64,000 nt of DNA from Mytilus galloprovincialis (GCF_965363235.1 NC_134846.1:29956218-30020217), one strand, 5' to 3'. Numbered from the stretch's first letter, positions 36,431 through 49,000 are shown. Numbers and translations: made by a program. Notes: a model not told the origin generated them from the letters alone.

Positions 36431-36599
36431 TCCTAATATTAACGGGGATGTTTCGTACCGAGTCCGTAAATATATGGGCAGCATCGATTTTTAGGGAACC
36501 TATTGTAAATGGTTACAAATTTGACAATGTGAACAGATCTTTCGGTAATGTCTCTTTCGGTAATGTCTTTATTTGTATGAATATGAATTTGTTATCAAT

Positions 36600-36960
36600 A
36601 ATTTAAAACTGTTCTTAAAAGATTTTTGTATACATGTATGTACATTCACGGTCTTATTATCGCTCGATACATATATTTTGGCATTGTACAATATCATTTA
36701 TTTATTTTTCTGTTAATGTCTTAAGAGTAAATATGTTGGATGTTAGATGTGTATGGATTAATATATTAGTCTAAGATGTATGATTTTTTTTTCATTTGTT
36801 GTTCTTGGCTTTGAACTAGAATAGAACAATATCATGTATTTCTTATATCTTTATAGTTTGTTTTCATACTGTACTGTTACAGCACCGTCCCAGGTTAGGA
36901 GGTGGTGTAAGCCAATAGAACTCTCATAGAGGGTGGTTGCGTTGAACATTTGTGTGGGTA
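36600..36960. other. No recognisable gene
   Basis: AT-rich sequence between a family B copy and PLE copy 3. Confidence 0.4.
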
Positions 36961-36964
36961 ACCA

Positions 36965-38170
36965 ATACTACACCAAAAGAGGTGCGAAAGATACAAAGGG
37001 ACAGTCAAACTCATAGATTGCAAATAAACTGACAAAGTCACGGCTAAAAATGAATAAAAGAAACAGACAAATAATAGAACATGTGACACAACATAGGAGA
37101 CTAAATACTTAGCAACACGAACCCCACCAAAAAAGGGTTAATCTCAAGTGATCCGGAAGGGTAAGCAGATCCTGCTCAACGTGTTGCTTATGGTATAACA
37201 AACCCGATAATAAGTCTAATTCGGTAGATCTCATTCATGAAAAGGTAAGGGGATTGTAGTAAGGGACACTTCCGTTATCATCTGTGAAACGGATGTTCCA
37301 TAACGGCCAACTAACGCATGATGGCGTCCAGAAAATTTGCTAAGGGATGATTTCAACTTTCACCATTTGGAACTCTTGGTTTAATAACTACCTTGTGAGC
37401 TGCTAGTCGCTATCAAGGAAGTCATGATAGTAATACAAGCCCGGGAATATTGGATTGCAGTTACGACATAAGGAACACATCCGCAATCATCTGTGAAACA
37501 GATATTTCAATACGGTCAACCAATGCGTGATAGCGAAAAGATGATTTCAACTTCACGATTTGAAACCATAGGTTTAGTAGCTTCCTTGTGAGTAGCAACC
37601 TTCTATTAAGGAAATCATGATAGGAAATACAAGCCAGGGCATATCGTATCAATTGGGAGATATATACTCCGTATGCAGGCGCTGCTGGAATGTTGCTACA
37701 TAGAAATGAAAAGTTCACAATTAGGAAGCTTAAATCATCTCTTGTTTCGTAAAGTTTTGTTTTATACAGACCATCATTGTCAATTTCTAGATGTTAGTCA
37801 AGATATGAGACAGACTTAACTGTATCTGCTGTATCCTTTATCTCTAGTTCAATGGGATAGATGCGTTCAACATAGTCACTAAATTTTTAATTATCTAGTG
37901 AGAGAACATAATCTATATAGCGGAAAGTAAAGTTAAAGGATATTGCTTACTTGAAACAAATCGACATGAAGATGGGCACAATTGGTTGAAAAAACACATT
38001 CTAAACGTAACAAATATGTTGTCAATCAAGACATTAAGTATCTTTGATGTCAGTTTCAGAGTGATCATTTTCAAAGAAGGATGTATCCCTCTCTAAGACA
38101 ATATACTGGTATCTACGTTTTTTTTTAATGAAACAAAGCAGAACCAAAACTTTTAATTTGTCTTTTAGTT
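36965..38170 (-). mobile_element. Penelope-like element copy 3 (RT remnant and tail)
   Basis: Read on the minus strand, it holds degraded RT sequence followed by the tail ending at about 36990 (inverse AAAGGGACAGTCAAACTC). The catalytic motif at 37919-37908 reads Tyr-Ile-Asp-Tyr: the second aspartate codon GAT has become TAT, so this copy could not polymerise even without its other breaks. A segment of about 210 bp is tandemly duplicated (about 37245-37450 resembles 37450-37640), each unit carrying the GTGAAAC and GTCAACCAATGCG blocks. The frame 37718-37461 contains SNIPAAPAYGVYISQLIRYA. Confidence 0.75.
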
Positions 38171-39930
38171 TGGAATAGGGAATACCTGTGTAAAGTGTAA
38201 GCTGACCATGGTATATTGGTGAAGCACCACAACATAAGAATAAAGTTAACCCACATTTCCATTCTCAATTGTATTAGATGATATGAATCAGAACTCCTAC
38301 TAAGACCGACACATCCAGTCGGATTTTTGACTTGCTGGTTTACAAACTTCTTGTGAAAATATATCGCCCTTCTCAAATCCATTATTCTGACTCGGAGAAG
38401 GCCAGATTTTGCTTTTACTTTTTTGTGTCATACGTCAGTCGGAAACCCGGTTGAAATAGAACAAAAGAATCGAAGCTCTTTGTTAGAGAAGGCGATAAAT
38501 GTGTACTGTATTGTTTACTATAGTGACAAAATTTTTAAAAGTTAATAGAAACAAAGAAAATTACAATTTTCTTCTCAATTACGAGGTGTTTTATTTTAAA
38601 AACACCATTTGCATAAGTTTTCAATTTATCTAGTACATAGTTAAGCAGAACAATTAGATTTCAAGTCGACGACATGGGTATCTTTCAAGTTGGATGAAGA
38701 AATGCATAACCTCCGATTTTTTTGAAAAAATTACCACGGACCTATAACATATCAATCTATTAGTTCAAAAATTTTCGTGTCTGCCCTTCCATTATGTTAC
38801 TCAAGAAAAAATTCCTAAAAATGGGTAACAATTGTATCGAAAAGAGAAAATCGAGTGCACCTTTTTATGTTAGGGCGTGTTTGAGTTGAATATTTTGTCT
38901 TGATATCGTACAAAGTAAGATTATTTCATACATCGTCTCGCTTCAAATTCTATTATTTTTATATATCAAAGCTACAGATTGACTTTATAACACAAAAAAA
39001 TAACAGTACTAAAAGATGAAATATATGGGTCAAGTGAAATACCTATCTAATGAGTCACAAAAACAGAGAAGGTGTGTTCGAATAGCTATTTTTTAATGAA
39101 AGTACTTGACGACAGTCTTTCAAGTTGGATGATGAAAATGCATATCTTTGAAAAAATAAAATTTTTTGTGTGTGAAAACTAGGGTTTATAGTCTTTATAC
39201 ACTAAAAAAATCTAGTCTGCCCTTCCACGAAATTCTTAATTAGAATTTTTTTAAATGTTTATGAATTTTCGAAAATTCCACCTGAAAACCAATCAGACAA
39301 TAGTTTTAAGTTGAATCAATGCAGACAAGATCATTAACTGATGCTCATTAGCTAGTTGATACATTTGTCTTTTAAAATACAACTGATATATAAGGGTCGT
39401 AATGGTGCAATGTGGATAAATTTATCGGTTTCCATGAGCAAATTTGGTAGCGCGTCATCCCTACAATGGCTTCCATTTCTACGATTGTAAAAAATGAACT
39501 GGCGTAATGGGGAGATAATTCTGACGAAGTAGGATCCTGACTGACGTGTAGTGATGAAACAATAGTATTTTTGACCAGACAGAGAATCGACCCTACAATT
39601 CAACTTGAGGAAGGCCCGCTTTTACGGGACTACAGGGGCGGTATAATTTGTTTTAACGAATACACACAACACTTAAGTGTTGTTTCATTATTTAGTAAAT
39701 CTTTGACACATTCTAATATTAGTTTTATTAAGACAACTAGAACAAGTCATTTTTTATGACTTTCAAGTATCGATCTTTACTTTCTTTTAAAATGATTTAG
39801 TTCGTTGATTTTTTTTTTGTCAACGCAAAATATAATGTCAGTAAATTTAGTTAAAAGTTTCACTATTGCCGCTTTCTGTTTATTTTTTTACTAAACCAGA
39901 ATCGTAGTAAACAACTTAAGCTTTTTTTCT
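38170..39930. other. Non-coding stretch with a diverged direct repeat
   Basis: Blocks at about 38668-38815 and 39108-39260 share TTTCAAGTTGGATGA, ATGCATA and TCTGCCCTTCCA in the same order. Frames at 38125-38382 and 39352-39603 (minus) are unrecognised and unsupported. Confidence 0.45.
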
Positions 39931-39934
39931 CCTG

Positions 39935-40145
39935 TGTTAAACGTATAAGTGAGAGGTTTAAAGCTATAAAACTAGGTTCAATCCGACATTTTCTACATTT
40001 AAAAATACCTGAACCAAGTCAGGAATATGAGTGTTGTTGTCCATTCGTTTGATGTGTTTTATCATTTGATTTTGCCAATTAATTAGGAAATTTTCGTTTT
40101 GAATTTTTCTCGGAGTTCAGTATTTTTTGGTGATTTTACTATGTT
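39935..40145 (+). repeat. Interspersed repeat family C copy
   Basis: AACTAGGTTCAATCCGACATT, CTGAACCAAGTCAGGAATAT, a TTGATGTGTTTTATCATTTG segment and TTTTTCTCGGAGTTCAGTAT follow the family order. Confidence 0.7.
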
Positions 40146-40204
40146 TATATTCACACACTCTTCAGCATATTGGATGGGATTTCTGATTAGAACGTCAACT
40201 GACT

Positions 40205-40450
40205 TAATTGAATATAAGAAGTCGTGGTTTGAGTGTCAATGAAACAACTCTCTATCCAAGTTACAATTTGAAAAAAATATATCATTTAAGGTCAGCACGG
40301 TCTTCAACACGGAGCCTAGGCTTTCACCGAACAACAAGCTATAAAATGGCCCAAAAATGATTAGGGTAAAACCATGCAAACAGAAAAAATAACGGTCTAA
40401 TCTACATAAAAACGAGAATCGAGAAACACTTAAAAACCACATCAACATCA
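40205..40450 (+). repeat. Interspersed repeat family B copy
   Basis: It starts with GTCGTGGTTTGAGTGTCAAT and shows the 28760-type variant: TCACCGAACAACAAGCTATA, then a CTAATCTACATAAAAACGAG tail. Confidence 0.65.
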
Positions 40451-40839
40451 GCATACTACATACAATATTTATATATCAACATTCTACTTAGCAGAATGTG
40501 GTGAAATAGCAAATGTCTTAAAATGAGGCATTAATTTAGAACTCAGAATATAATTTCCTGACAAATCTCTTAAATTATGAGTGTTGTTAAGTGTTTCTAA
40601 TGAACTAAAATTTCTTAGCACTCTCAAAATTATCAATCAACAATAGGGGTGTAAAAAATTAACAAAATAATCAAACATATCAAGAGATAAAAAACACATC
40701 AAAGATTCCAATCTCATAAAAAGATTGGATACCAACTGTATATTCTTAACCTGGTACAGACATTTTTCTTATTTCTTAAATTATGAGTGTAGTTTAATAT
40801 TTCTACGTCATAGCAAAGTCTAGGAAATGATCGGATAAC

Positions 40840-41045
40840 GTGCTGACTTTATTGTTTGATCCGTATACCCTTCCGGAACACCTGCAATCACGCTCGGACT
40901 TTTGTGTACTGTTGATTGTTTGTAAGTGTTTTTATGTTTTAGTCATGGCATTGTCAGTTTGTTCTCAATTAATGATTTTCAAGCCTCACTTTTACTCGTT
41001 ACTTATATTATTTGCACAACATAGTCAAGTTATCCATTTAAGGTG
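40840..41045 (+). repeat. Penelope-like element tail fragment (plus)
   Basis: CCCTTCCGGAACACCTG, TTTTAGTCATGGCATTGTCA and GTTTGTTCTCAATTAATGA match the tail order of PLE copy 1 (31000-31140). Confidence 0.5.
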
Positions 41046-41109
41046 TGTATAGTTAGTACTTTTTTGGAGCACGCTCCAAAACTCTCCCTTCATATTTGCA
41101 TTGCCATTG

Positions 41110-41345
41110 TCGAACTAATTTTGAAAAAAAAGAGGTGAATGATACCAAAGCCATATCTAATCTCATAAGTTGAAATCAAACCATGGCAAAAAGATGAAAA
41201 ACCTCGAAAAGACAACCAACAGTACATAAAACACATTTTAGAAAATTAAAAACACGAGCAACACGAACCCAACCAAAAATCGGGGCTGAGTTTACTAATC
41301 TTGAAGGGTAAGCGGATCCTGTTCCACATCTGTCATCTGTCGTGT
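41110..41345 (-). repeat. Penelope-like element tail fragment (minus)
   Basis: The inverse-order tail blocks AGCAACACGAACCCAACC, GAAGGGTAAGCGGATCCTG and TCTGTCGTGTT match copies 2 and 3. It lies tail-to-tail with the preceding plus-strand fragment. Confidence 0.55.
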
Positions 41346-41494
41346 TATTGCTGCATGTACGTGTGCATAGAAACTACTGTTTTTTTTACTTATATATATA
41401 TTTCTAACGACAAAACATTTTCATATTATTAATTTATGGGATAAAAAAAAATGTGTTTATGAGTATTCATTGACGAAATGAATTTATTCAAGTT

Positions 41495-42215
41495 CAAAAG
41501 TTCAAAGCTTTATTTATAGTCGGCATGTTACATAACAAATAAACATAAGCTCTCTGAGCTTTTATAACTGACAAATGCATACATTTACATAACAAACATA
41601 CACAATACAAATATTAAAACATAAAAGACATAGAACATACATTTCTTGCACATTTAGGCTGCACTATTTAAATACTATATTTTATATATGCATAAGAATA
41701 AGCACTAAAAGCAAACATAAAAACTAAAGCACAGCATTCACAAATTATAAAAAGCTAAGCAAACATTCACAAAAAGCAGCACTATTATATTTCAAGCTGT
41801 AACATAAAATAAATAAAACTAAGCACATGCATTGCAATGGCATGAGTTGCCATTCCATGAGTTTATTATACTCTTGAATTGGGAAAAAGATGTTTCAGTT
41901 CTATAGAGGTTTGGCAACTCATTCCATAGTTTGGCAGCAGAATATCTGAAAGATTTCAAGCCATACCTTGTTGTTCTTACGTCAGGTATTTCAGCTAAAT
42001 TTTGGTATCTGAAAGAATATTTTGTTTTTTTAATATTTATAAGATCATGGAGGTATACTGGATTTTTATGATCGACTGTTCTAAAGACCTCTATTGCCAT
42101 GGTTCTTATGCGTCTTACTTTAAGTGATGGCATTTTTGATTTTAAAAGTAAGTCTTCATATGTGCTATTGTGATCCTGGTAAATGAAGCGAAGTGCTCTT
42201 TCTTGTACTTTTTTT
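41495..42215 (-). mobile_element. 5'-truncated LINE (non-LTR retrotransposon)
   Basis: The minus strand holds the last part of the LINE reverse-transcriptase ORF followed by a 3' UTR of about 320 bp, ending in AATAAAGCTTTGAACTTTTG and a short repeated tail at about 41495. The 5' end is lost at about 42215, next to an A/T run. No target duplication was identified. Confidence 0.7.
41819..42212 (-). pseudogene. LINE ORF2 C-terminal domain, truncated
   Basis: The frame stays open upstream of the ATG at 42133: VQERALRFIYQDHNSTYEDL, then the shared tail region with MAIEVFRTV, KNPVYLHDLI, TTRYGLKSFRYSAAKLWNEL and a final Cys-His cluster SCHCNACA before TAG. This is the conserved region after the palm and thumb of CR1/Jockey-like LINE reverse transcriptases. 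Palm and endonuclease domains are missing because of the usual 5' truncation at insertion. The tail itself has no frame break, suggesting a fairly young insertion. The exact LINE clade needs a search. Confidence 0.75.
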
Positions 42216-42490
42216 TTAATTTTTTAACAAGCGATACGGAATGTTATTTTGCACTCGCTATAAATGTCCACGTTTTAATACGATCGGTTTTCAGTAGAAA
42301 ACGAAAGTCAAATCTCTAGGCAACAATACATCGGCATCGCAATGTAAAAATAGGTTGATGGCTTTTGAATTTTATAAGAACAAAATTAGAGAGAAGAGCA
42401 AAACAAACACAGCATGTGTTAAAGTCAACAAAAGTACAATATTAGTTATATAGTTTGCTAGTGACCTAATACGATATATAGGCGGTTGCT

Positions 42491-42706
42491 TTAAGGAGGT
42501 AGACCTAGTCAAGGAAAATAACTCTTAAAATTATCAGTACGTTTGTGTCAGCTATTTTCATAAACATGTTCTAAGCTTCTTGGATACATAGATTATTTCC
42601 AATCTGTTTCAGGTAAATGCTTAAAATTCATTGACGAAACTTGACATTTACAAACGCATAACTGATTTAAAGAGTTATCTCCCTGAACCAAGGTCTACCC
42701 CCTTAA
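42491..42706. mobile_element. TTAA-flanked MITE, 216 bp
   Basis: TTAA at 42491-42494 and 42703-42706 encloses inverse termini GGAGGTAGACCT and AGGTCTACCCCC. An internal AGAGTTATCTCCCT near the right end is shared with the MITE at 50067. TTAA flanks suggest mobilisation by a piggyBac-type transposase. Confidence 0.7.
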
Positions 42707-43044
42707 ATCTATCATATTCCATAAATGTATAGGAGGTAAGATAATAAAAGTTATTGTGCTGATCAATTAATTGTCAAGCATCTGTAGATGAACCGATAAA
42801 ATGTTACTGAATAACAGATTATTGACTCCTAAGGGGTCTATTATCTGAACCTGATGTTAATTAAAATAACTCAACTTTTAAGTTCTGCGAAAATTATTTT
42901 TTTATTATTCGAAGGCATGAAAACCGATGTTTTCTGTAAACAATTATTATTTTTTAATAGTATTGCAAACAAAAAAAAAATCGTTACTGATAATAAAACT
43001 CTTAAGGCGAGACAAAACCTTTTACATTATTTTTGAATTCGTTC

Positions 43045-43300
43045 TGTCCCAAATCAGGAGCCTCTAGCCTTTGTTAGTCTTGTATCATTTTTGATTTTAG
43101 TTTCTTGTGCACAATTTGGATTTAGTATGGCGTTCATTATCACTGAACTAGTATATATATTTGTTTAGGGTCCAGCTGAAGGACGCCTCCGTGTGCGGGA
43201 ATTTCTCGCTGCATTGACGACCTGTTGGTGACCTTATGCTGTTGTCTGTTCTATGGTCGGGTTGTTGTCTCTTTGACACATTCCCCATTTCCATTTTCAA
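43045..43300 (-). repeat. Interspersed repeat family A, inverted copy
   Basis: Inverse order of copies 1 and 2: CAGGAGCCTCTAGCCTTTG, AGTATGGCGTTCATTATCAC, GGACGCCTCCGTGTGCGGG and TTGTCTCTTTGACACATTCC. Confidence 0.75.
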
Positions 43301-43664
43301 TTTTATGAATTCGATTCTGTTTACATTAGAATAAAAAATAAAAAAGCACGTTATCATGCTTATGCATGTCGTGTGTCCAAAGCGGACGGTTTTATGGATA
43401 AAATCACATCCGCCTTAAATCGTTATTATGTCAAATTGTTTCAATTAGTAAAATGGTGTTGCTATTTTCTAAAAAGTATTTAAAAGCATTTTAAGTTTGT
43501 TAATTTATAACTATAGATCAGGCAACCTAATATATATAATATTCCTCATTTCTGTTAATGAGCAATTAAATTAAGTGATGCGGAAAATTAGTATCTTTTA
43601 TAAAGTGATATAAACTTTTAATGGGTTGTATGCCCTGAATTATTCATTAGAACCGGGGGTACCT

Positions 43665-43790
43665 GTCATCAAAACCAAAAAGCTCAAACACATCAAACGA
43701 ATGCAAGACAACTGTCATATTCCTGACTATGCGGAGAATGGTGGTTTTATAGCTAGCTAAACCTCTCACTTGTATGGAAGCAGCATAAAC
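43665..43790 (-). repeat. Interspersed repeat family C, inverted partial copy
   Basis: AGCTCAAACACATCAAACGA, AACTGTCATATTCCTGACTA and TTTATAGCTAGCTAAACCTC are inverse segments of family C, with an internal deletion. Confidence 0.6.
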
Positions 43791-43799
43791 TTAAAAAGG

Positions 43800-45070
43800 A
43801 GATGCACAGGTTTAATTTTGAAATGCTTTTAAATAGAAACTGTTGTTAGATGTCATGTCACAAAATTGATACATTTCTTTGTAAAATGAATATTGTTGAA
43901 AGATTGTTGGGATTAGAATTTCCGAACTAAAAATTTAAAAAAGTTTCATTAAAAAATAGAACACATATTAAAATTGATTACTTAATTTTGATAACATATA
44001 CTGAAGGTAGATTTGATGGATAGTGTAGGATATTTTCATAATATCATCATAATAGTTTGTTTCTGAAAATATACTAAGCGTCACATCCCAAAAATTCAAA
44101 AAACTATATTCTTAATCTATCTTCACTCTCTTGGTGCTTATATCAATGATGCAAGAAACTCATGCATGTCATATAAAAAGGTGTAGAAGGTATTCGTATG
44201 ATTCGGTATGAACATTGAGAACATATAAATGGATTGATGGTTAGCTTTTGTTTAACCCAACTATTAACACTATTGGCAAATATTTTGGCGGTCGGGCTTC
44301 AAACTCACATTGTCACACCTGAATAGGTTGTTTTAATGATGATACACGTACAACGAAGAATTACTACTCGGGGTAATTAATAACTTTAAATTCAATATTA
44401 GTTTTAAATTCGTTATAATATATTACGCAATAATTAAGATCAGTATAAAAAATATTTTCTTCAATCAATAATTACCCCAAAATACCGTACTAGAAGGTGT
44501 AACGACTTACTAAGTGCAATTAGATTGTACTAAGTGATAACTGATTTTAATTCTCCTTAAATTGCAAATTTAAATTTTTACCTAGAAAGTTATAAAACGA
44601 GATTATATATTTGCAAAGCACAAAACCAAATATTATGTATGAACTAAATTTTATCTAAATATGCGATTTTCGCCTCTGTTGTTTTGCTCTAGATAAGTCT
44701 TATCACTTACCTAAAATGTAGCAAGAAAATCGATATGGTTTGTGGGTTAACATCTTTGCCGCTAGTTTATTGTTTTTTGTTTGGTTTTAAATTAATATAA
44801 AAATCCATTTATTAAATCTTGTGATCAATTTATTTGGCAGTCGTCAATGGCAGTCAGCAGGGTTGAAGGACAATTCAGTTGTTCAACCTGTTAATCAAAT
44901 GCGTTTTGTTAAATCATACTTTTTAACTTTTTTGTTTTTTTGGAAAATGTTGTTTGTGCTGTATTTAGACCCCTCTACAACGAAACTTGTTTCACGGGCA
45001 CACGTATAAAAATTGCGGTTTTTATCCAACGCAATCATGGGTTTGAACGTTGTTTTCAATTTAGACTTGT
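43800..45070. other. No recognisable gene
   Basis: AT-rich sequence. Small frames such as 44821-45009 have no supporting features. Confidence 0.4.
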
Positions 45071-45867
45071 GATATCTATAATACTAAAATAACGAGGTCC
45101 AATTTGTAAGCCGTCATCGGGTAAAAACGACAAATCAAATAAATTCAACTCTATATATAGCTAATATAGGACAATAGTGTAGATTAAAAATTATACCACT
45201 CCAGACCCTTTTGTTTTCCACATAATAAATATTGTCAATAATTAACAAGTTCCGGGTCGAATCTGATACCGATACCAATAGTATATTCACCTGTTACCTA
45301 TTACCTTATCTGTACGTTCTGCATTTGACAGGCGCACCACCAAACGGTGTATTTAGGATTTTGCTATATACACGGGTCATATTAAAAGGGCTGACACTAC
45401 TAAATTCAATCATTGTCAAATTGTTCCCTATTGTAGTATTTTAATCAGCAATCAGCAAGACTTTCTAAGATATCTAATATAGGACAATGCTGTGGATTAA
45501 AAAATACCCCATTCCAGGACCTTTTGTTTTCCAAATAATTAATATTACAAATAATTGATAAGTTCCAGGTCGACGGGTTCAAACAGAAAGATTTGAAAGC
45601 AGAGAAAACTGTGTATCTTATAATCGACATGACTTGATCAGATGACAATACCAATACTAAAATAAGGCTTAGGCATAGTTATATACTTTAATTCAGTCAC
45701 GGACCCGCGATATCACGGGTGTGTACTTGTACATATAAATGATATATATCTATTGGATTCATTGATTGGTGTTTGCTTAATATAACGTCCACTGGCAATC
45801 ATTTCAAACATTTTCAAAATAATGATACCCACTGGAAGATTTAAAAAAAAATCACTTTTATCAGATT

Positions 45868-45873
45868 TTTATT
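45868..45873 (-). terminator. Poly(A) signal of the secreted-protein gene
   Basis: AATAAA on the minus strand, 30 bases downstream of the TAG stop at 45903-45905. Confidence 0.55.
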
Positions 45874-45902
45874 TTGATGTTGTAAGCATCTCTCCATGGC
45901 AC

Positions 45903-46051
45903 CTAATATTTATAATATGATGGGCCGTATGGCTGCTTGCACTGAGGACAACACATTCCTTCGTCATTTTGTTGATTTTCACATCCTGTACAAGGACAGT
46001 CTACATGAGGATTGACGATTGGGCAATGTTTAGGTCTATTGCAACCAATAC
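45903..46051 (-). CDS. Exon 4 (last) of the secreted cysteine-rich protein gene
   Basis: It follows the acceptor TTTTATTTCAG and encodes IGCNRPKHCPIVNPH, then the Cys cluster CPCTGC, then GMCCPQCK and PYGPSYYKY with stop TAG. Eight of the 14 cysteines are here. It lies between the arms of the 45.1-48.5 kb inverted repeat. Confidence 0.75.
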
Positions 46052-49000
46052 CTGAAATAAAATTAAATCTAAGAATTACAATCATTTCATTTTAAAGTTA
46101 AAGATTTTCGCTACTCTGTTTAAAAACAACAAGCTTTTTAAAACACTTTTATAAATCATTAGTTTATGAATAAAGGATTAAAAAGCAAAAAAAAAAAAAA
46201 AAAAAAAAAAAAATAAGGGTCCATGTGCTTGTTTTCTAAATATAAGTCATTGAAAATTTGGCGGGAATGATTCTCTCTAGGTTTTCCTCACATTCAAGTT
46301 TGACACCGTTTTTCTTTCAAACACTATGGAAAAAACACAAGGATTTTATTAAAATTTCAAATACGGCTTTTTGAATTGTATGCAATAATATAATTATGTA
46401 AAGAAAAGAAGGGGTTAGTGGGTAAATCATGTAATGTCACTACATGGTCAAAACCAGAGGATTCCGCATACCTGGCAAACATTAAAATAAAAGAGAAGCG
46501 AACATCCTAAATTATCTTTAAAGCTTGTTTTTTTTTTTAATTTTTGTTGCATCAATTTCATGTTTGTGTTATTGCATAATTATATTAAAGAGAGGGGTTT
46601 CTGATTTTATGTACACATTAAATTGAGCACGCACTGGTTAATCTTTCACTTGTCACTGATTTTAATCGGAAATATACCAATTACGGTGCACCGAAAGCCT
46701 TAACAAGCCAAACAGAGGTGAATAAATCTTGCGCACATGGCCCCAAAAAAACTTTCTTAAATTTTCAAAGTCAAGCCATAAACGTTTAAAAGTAAAAGTA
46801 AAAGTAATCTTCTGAACTGCAAAAGTATAGTCTTAAGCAAATTTTGTCTGAGATAGTCTCATTTTGGTCATCTCGCTCTTCAATTGCTTTGGTTTTTATA
46901 CATCCTTGGCTATGTTTTGAGCGTTTATGATGAAGGTAAACGCACCGGAAAGCACTTCAGAGGCATTCAAAGTGAAGTTTTTATTATTTTTCCATTTTTA
47001 AAAACTTTAGATTTACAACATAAACATGATTTTACTGCCACAAATATTATATATTGTAAGAATATGAATGAACGGTTACAAAATGACGGAAATAATTTGA
47101 AATTTATAAGGAATGTGTTTCCCTCGAGCAAAGCTCTACTTCATTGTGCGGGGTTAGCTTTACTTTTGGTCCTGATATTTTTTCAGCTCTTCAACGTGTG
47201 TGTAAGGTTTTGAAATATCAAATATGTTGGCCTCTAAATAAACAATGAACTGATCCTTTAATATACACATTGTCTTCATATATTAATACGACTAAAGAAA
47301 AATGCATGTAAGGCCAAAAAAAAAGTATGTGTGTTAACTGTACCCCTACCTACCCTAATTTTTATCCCCTATTCAAAGTTTGTTTGGTCATTTTTGAGTA
47401 AGCATTGTTAAAGTCACAATGTTGCTCCCATAAACTCAATGTAAAAAAAATAAATCTCTACCTACCTACCCTGGTGTTTTTTTCAATATGTGACAGTAAA
47501 CACACATACTTTTTTGTTTGGCCTAGTAAGCTATATTAAGCCTGTTCATATACTTACGTCCTCTGCTTACTGTATGAAATAGAAAAAATAGATAATACGA
47601 GACTTAATTAAAGTATATTACTATGCGTAAGTCTTATTTTAGGGTCGTTTTAGTATTGGTATTGTTATCTGATAAAGTCATGCCTATTATAAGATACACA
47701 GTTTTCTCTGCTTTCAAATCTTTCTGCTTGAACCCGTCGACCTGGAACCTATCAATTATTGGTAATATAAATTATTTGGAAAGTTGGTTGGAGTATTTTT
47801 TAAACAACAGCATTGTCCTATATTTGTTATAAATAAAGTTAAATTCTTTGATTCGCTGTTTTACGTCATGCCCACTAAAAAATTGAAAACTGTATCTATA
47901 CGCCTTGTTTTAAGTTCAGATTTTTTAAGTATTCGTATTGTTATCGTAGAAAGTCTTACTGATGAAAATACTACAATAGGGAACAATTTGACAATGATTG
48001 AATTTGTAGTGTGATTATGACCCGTGTATATATCAAAATCCTAAATACACCGTTTGATGATGCACCTGTCCGATGCGGAACTTACAGATAAGGTAATAGG
48101 TAACAGGTGAGTATACTATTGGTACAGGTAACAATTTGACAATGATTGAATTTAGTAATGTCAACCCTCTGATTATGACCCGTGTATTTAGCAAAATCCT
48201 AAATACACCGTTTGGTGGTGCGCCGGTCAGATGAGGAACGTACAGATAGGGTTAAAGGTAACAGGTGAATATATTATTGGTATCGATATCGGATTCGACC
48301 CGGAACTTGTTAAATTTTGGCAATATTAATTAGGTGGAAAACAAAAGGGTCTGGAGTGGTGTAATTTTTAATCTACACCATTGTCCTATATTAGCTATAT
48401 ATATAAATTTGAATTCTTTGATTTGTCGTTTTTACCCCATGACGGCTGACAAATTGGACCTCGTTATTTTAGTATTATAGATATACAAAAATTCTCATGA
48501 TGAATCTAATAAAGAGGTATTGCATGTTCTGTCGCATTATTAAATTTATCGAGAAATTCAATCGACATCTTGGGAATACAATATATTCTTTACACGCGAT
48601 GATAATAATAATGAATTGATGTAACGTCCAGTGGCAAATATTATATAAATATCATAACGATATAATAAGTGTATGCGAAATGAATTTTGTAAGTATTTGG
48701 TTTTGTCATGCCGATGATCGAGCTCAAGAACTCCTGAATTTGTGTCAAGCAAGCTACTTGGAGAATGGACAGATTTTCTTTGATAAATTCCACGAATTAA
48801 CGCATTTTTGCATCATTACTCATATTCCACTTCGTAAAGTATGAAACGAGAAATATATATTCATGTTGGAAATAAATAACATGCCACAACCATTAGAGGA
48901 TGAATTTTACTGGGATAGTCTTAACTTATTTGCACACAATTTGTAAATGATGCCTTTTTAAAAGTTTAATAATACAATTAAACAACAACACAACAAACTT

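Larger units (their letters stand above)
45075..48485. repeat. 3.4 kb inverted-repeat structure around a host exon
   Basis: The left end TAATACTAAAATAACGAGG (from about 45080) and the right end (inverse, to about 48477) match. Similarity continues through GACCCTTTTGTTTTCC, AACAAGTTCCGGGTCGA and AAACGGTGTATTTAGGATT. Left arm about 45075-45680, right arm about 47600-48485. Each arm is itself made of two or three diverged repeats of about 250-300 bp. The enclosed 45.7-47.6 kb includes the last exon of the minus-strand secreted-protein gene. Either two opposite copies of one repeat flank the exon, or one element spans it. Confidence 0.65.

Noticed and set aside
36208..36606. 132-residue plus-strand open frame
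   Set aside because: It starts within a family B repeat (AACTAACGCCTCGATTTATG) and its first third continues into repeat sequence, including a diverged copy of the shared module.
39352..39603. 83-residue minus-strand frame
   Set aside because: Composition is fairly protein-like, but no motif, splice site or neighbour supports it; it may be an eroded element fragment.
46884..47213. 109-residue plus-strand frame in intron 3
   Set aside because: No homology-like motifs, AT-biased composition, and opposite strand to the gene whose intron contains it.
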